From Methylotetracoccus sp. (GTDB lineage Bacteria > Pseudomonadota > Gammaproteobacteria > Methylococcales > Methylococcaceae), in NCBI GenBank assembly GCA_025458755.1, contig JALORT010000121.1, forward strand, positions 1-7,013: a stretch of 7,013 nt of DNA. Direction: 5' to 3'. The position numbers and the translations under genes were made by a program. Under the pieces are notes generated by a model. That model saw only the letters and a list, made by a program, of their open reading frames with translations. It was not told the DNA's origin and ran no database searches. Below, piece after piece: positions 5,917-7,013 of this stretch (the first letter of the stretch is position 1; every line of letters begins with the position of its first letter).

Positions 5917-6841
5917 ATGTCAGTGATCGTCACCTTACCTGAAGACAGCAGCAACGCGTCTAAACTCACCCTTCGTCACCTGGAACCGGCGGACCGACCC
6001 GGCACAGACCCCATGTCGGGCCGCGGCCCCGCGACTGGACCAGCGTCGCCGAACTCGAAACCCGCCCGCCTCACCATGCCTCTCTACTCGGCCGACCACC
6101 CCGCCACCGTCGGGGAAGCGACAATCGCCAGTCCCCGCATTGAATGCCGCAATGTCAATGTGTTTTACGGCGCCAAGCAAGCGGTTCAGGACCTGACGCT
6201 CGACATCGGGCGGCACGAGGTCATCGCATTGATCGGCCCGTCGGGCTGCGGCAAGACCACTTTCCTCCGTTGCCTCAACCGGATGAACGACACCATCGAC
6301 GGGTGTCGGGTGACCGGGGAAATCAAGATCGACGGCGAGAATATCTACCGGGATGGAATCAATGTGGTGCCGTTACGAGCGTTGGTCGGCATGGTGTTCC
6401 AAAAGCCCAATCCGTTCCCGAAGAGCATATACGAGAACATTGCCTTTGGTCCTCGGATCCATGGCATGGCAACGCGTGGGTCAGACCTGGATCGGATTGT
6501 GGAGGATTCGTTGCGGCGCGCGGGTCTGTGGGATGAGGTCAAGGATGGACTCGACGCCATGGGGAGCGATTTCGGTGGACCCGGAAGTGATTTTGATGGA
6601 CGAACCCTGCTCGGCGCTCGATCCGATCGCTACGGCGGTGATCGAGCAACTGATCGATGAACTGAAGCAGCACTACACCATCATTATCGTGACTCACTCC
6701 CTGGCGCAGGCCGCTCGCGTCTCGGACCGCGTCGCCTACTTTCACCTTGGTCGCCTGGTCGAGGTCGGCGCCACGGCTGAAGTGTTCATGAATCCCCGCC
6801 ACAAGCTGACTGAGGACTACGTCACCGGGCGCTTCGGCTGA
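5917..6841 (+). pseudogene. pstB: Phosphate ABC transporter ATP-binding protein, broken by internal deletion and frameshift
   Basis: PstB is the ATPase that drives the high-affinity PstSCAB phosphate importer at the inner membrane. The first frame (from 5917) carries CRNVNVFYG, Walker A GPSGCGKT (residues 107-114), LRCLNRMND and the Q-loop FQKPNPFP (161-168), up to LWDEVKD and MGSD (ending 6570). The second frame (from 6569) continues with SVDPEV, Walker B VILMDEP, the D-loop SALDP, the H-loop THS, AARVSDR and the usual ending [10 protein letters not shown], stop at 6839-6841. The block between them in E. coli PstB (LSGGQQQRLCIAR plus one residue), which holds the ABC signature motif, is absent. 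Fourteen codons are missing, and the frame shift implies a loss of about 44 bp. Without the signature motif the ATPase could not work. The family-length start would be ATG 6076; 5917 adds about 53 unconserved residues. Neither start has a clear ribosome binding site. A sequencing or assembly error is the alternative. Confidence 0.88.
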
Positions 6842-7013
6842 TATACCGACGCCGTAGCATCAACGGCTTCAGACCGAAACGACCGGCCGCAGAGCGCTGC
6901 TGGCCGAGTCGTGCGACGCGACGGAGCACCAGCCTTCTTCCTCAGCGGATGAACCGGGGCCCGGCCGTACCGGTGCCGCGGCCATCGCGGTGGCGCGAAC
7001 CGATGGACCCATG
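6842..7013. other. Downstream of pstB, no gene supported
   Basis: No frame here has recognisable protein character. The last three bases are ATG (7011-7013), which could open a following gene; phoU commonly follows pstB, but nothing in this window shows it. A weak 5-bp inverted repeat (GCCGT/ACGGC, 6851-6867) follows the pstB stop without a T-run. Confidence 0.3.

Noticed and set aside
1..7013. CRISPR arrays, tRNA, rRNA
   Set aside because: No regularly spaced repeats and no tRNA-like or rRNA-like conserved segments were seen on either strand by eye.

Overview
The window looks like chromosomal DNA of a moderately GC-rich proteobacterium, possibly gamma or beta. This rests on recognisable protein families (EutBC, PstB, a DUF47/PhoU-like protein, DUF2934) and on a Pho box with enterobacterial-type spacing. 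I cannot name a genus from sequence alone.

Layout from left to right. (1) Positions 1-1195, minus strand: the N-terminal 398 codons of a secreted protein with an N,N-dimethylformamidase large-subunit-like domain, running off the left edge. Its base composition and codon use are visibly more AT-rich than the right part of the window. (2) Positions 1238-1580, minus strand: a decayed IS200/IS605-type Y1 transposase remnant with a perfect hairpin beyond its 3' end. (3) Positions 1719-2393, plus strand: a DUF47 (PhoU-like) protein. (4) Positions 2489-4677, minus strand: a two-gene operon, eutB-eutC, encoding adenosylcobalamin-dependent ethanolamine ammonia-lyase; the genes overlap by 4 bp. (5) Positions 4889-5473, plus strand: two small proteins, one unknown and one of the DUF2934 type. 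(6) Positions 5474-5916: a gene-poor stretch with a stable hairpin and a well-formed Pho box plus -10 element. (7) Positions 5917-6841, plus strand: pstB, the ATPase of the high-affinity phosphate ABC transporter. It is broken by an internal deletion that removes the ABC signature motif and shifts the frame. (8) Positions 6842-7013: no gene supported.

Two themes emerge. EutBC would split ethanolamine into acetaldehyde and ammonia; the short EutC N-terminus and the absence of shell genes point to cytosolic use of ethanolamine as a nitrogen or carbon source rather than a microcompartment pathway. The DUF47 gene and the Pho-box-preceded pstB are both linked to phosphate. No pstS, pstC or pstA is present, so this pstB is either an orphan or separated from its partners.

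I found no convincing new multi-gene system. The most informative observations are the precise pstB lesion (apparently between short direct repeats), the Pho promoter that precedes it, the dead transposon remnant, and the compositionally distinct secreted-protein gene at the left edge.
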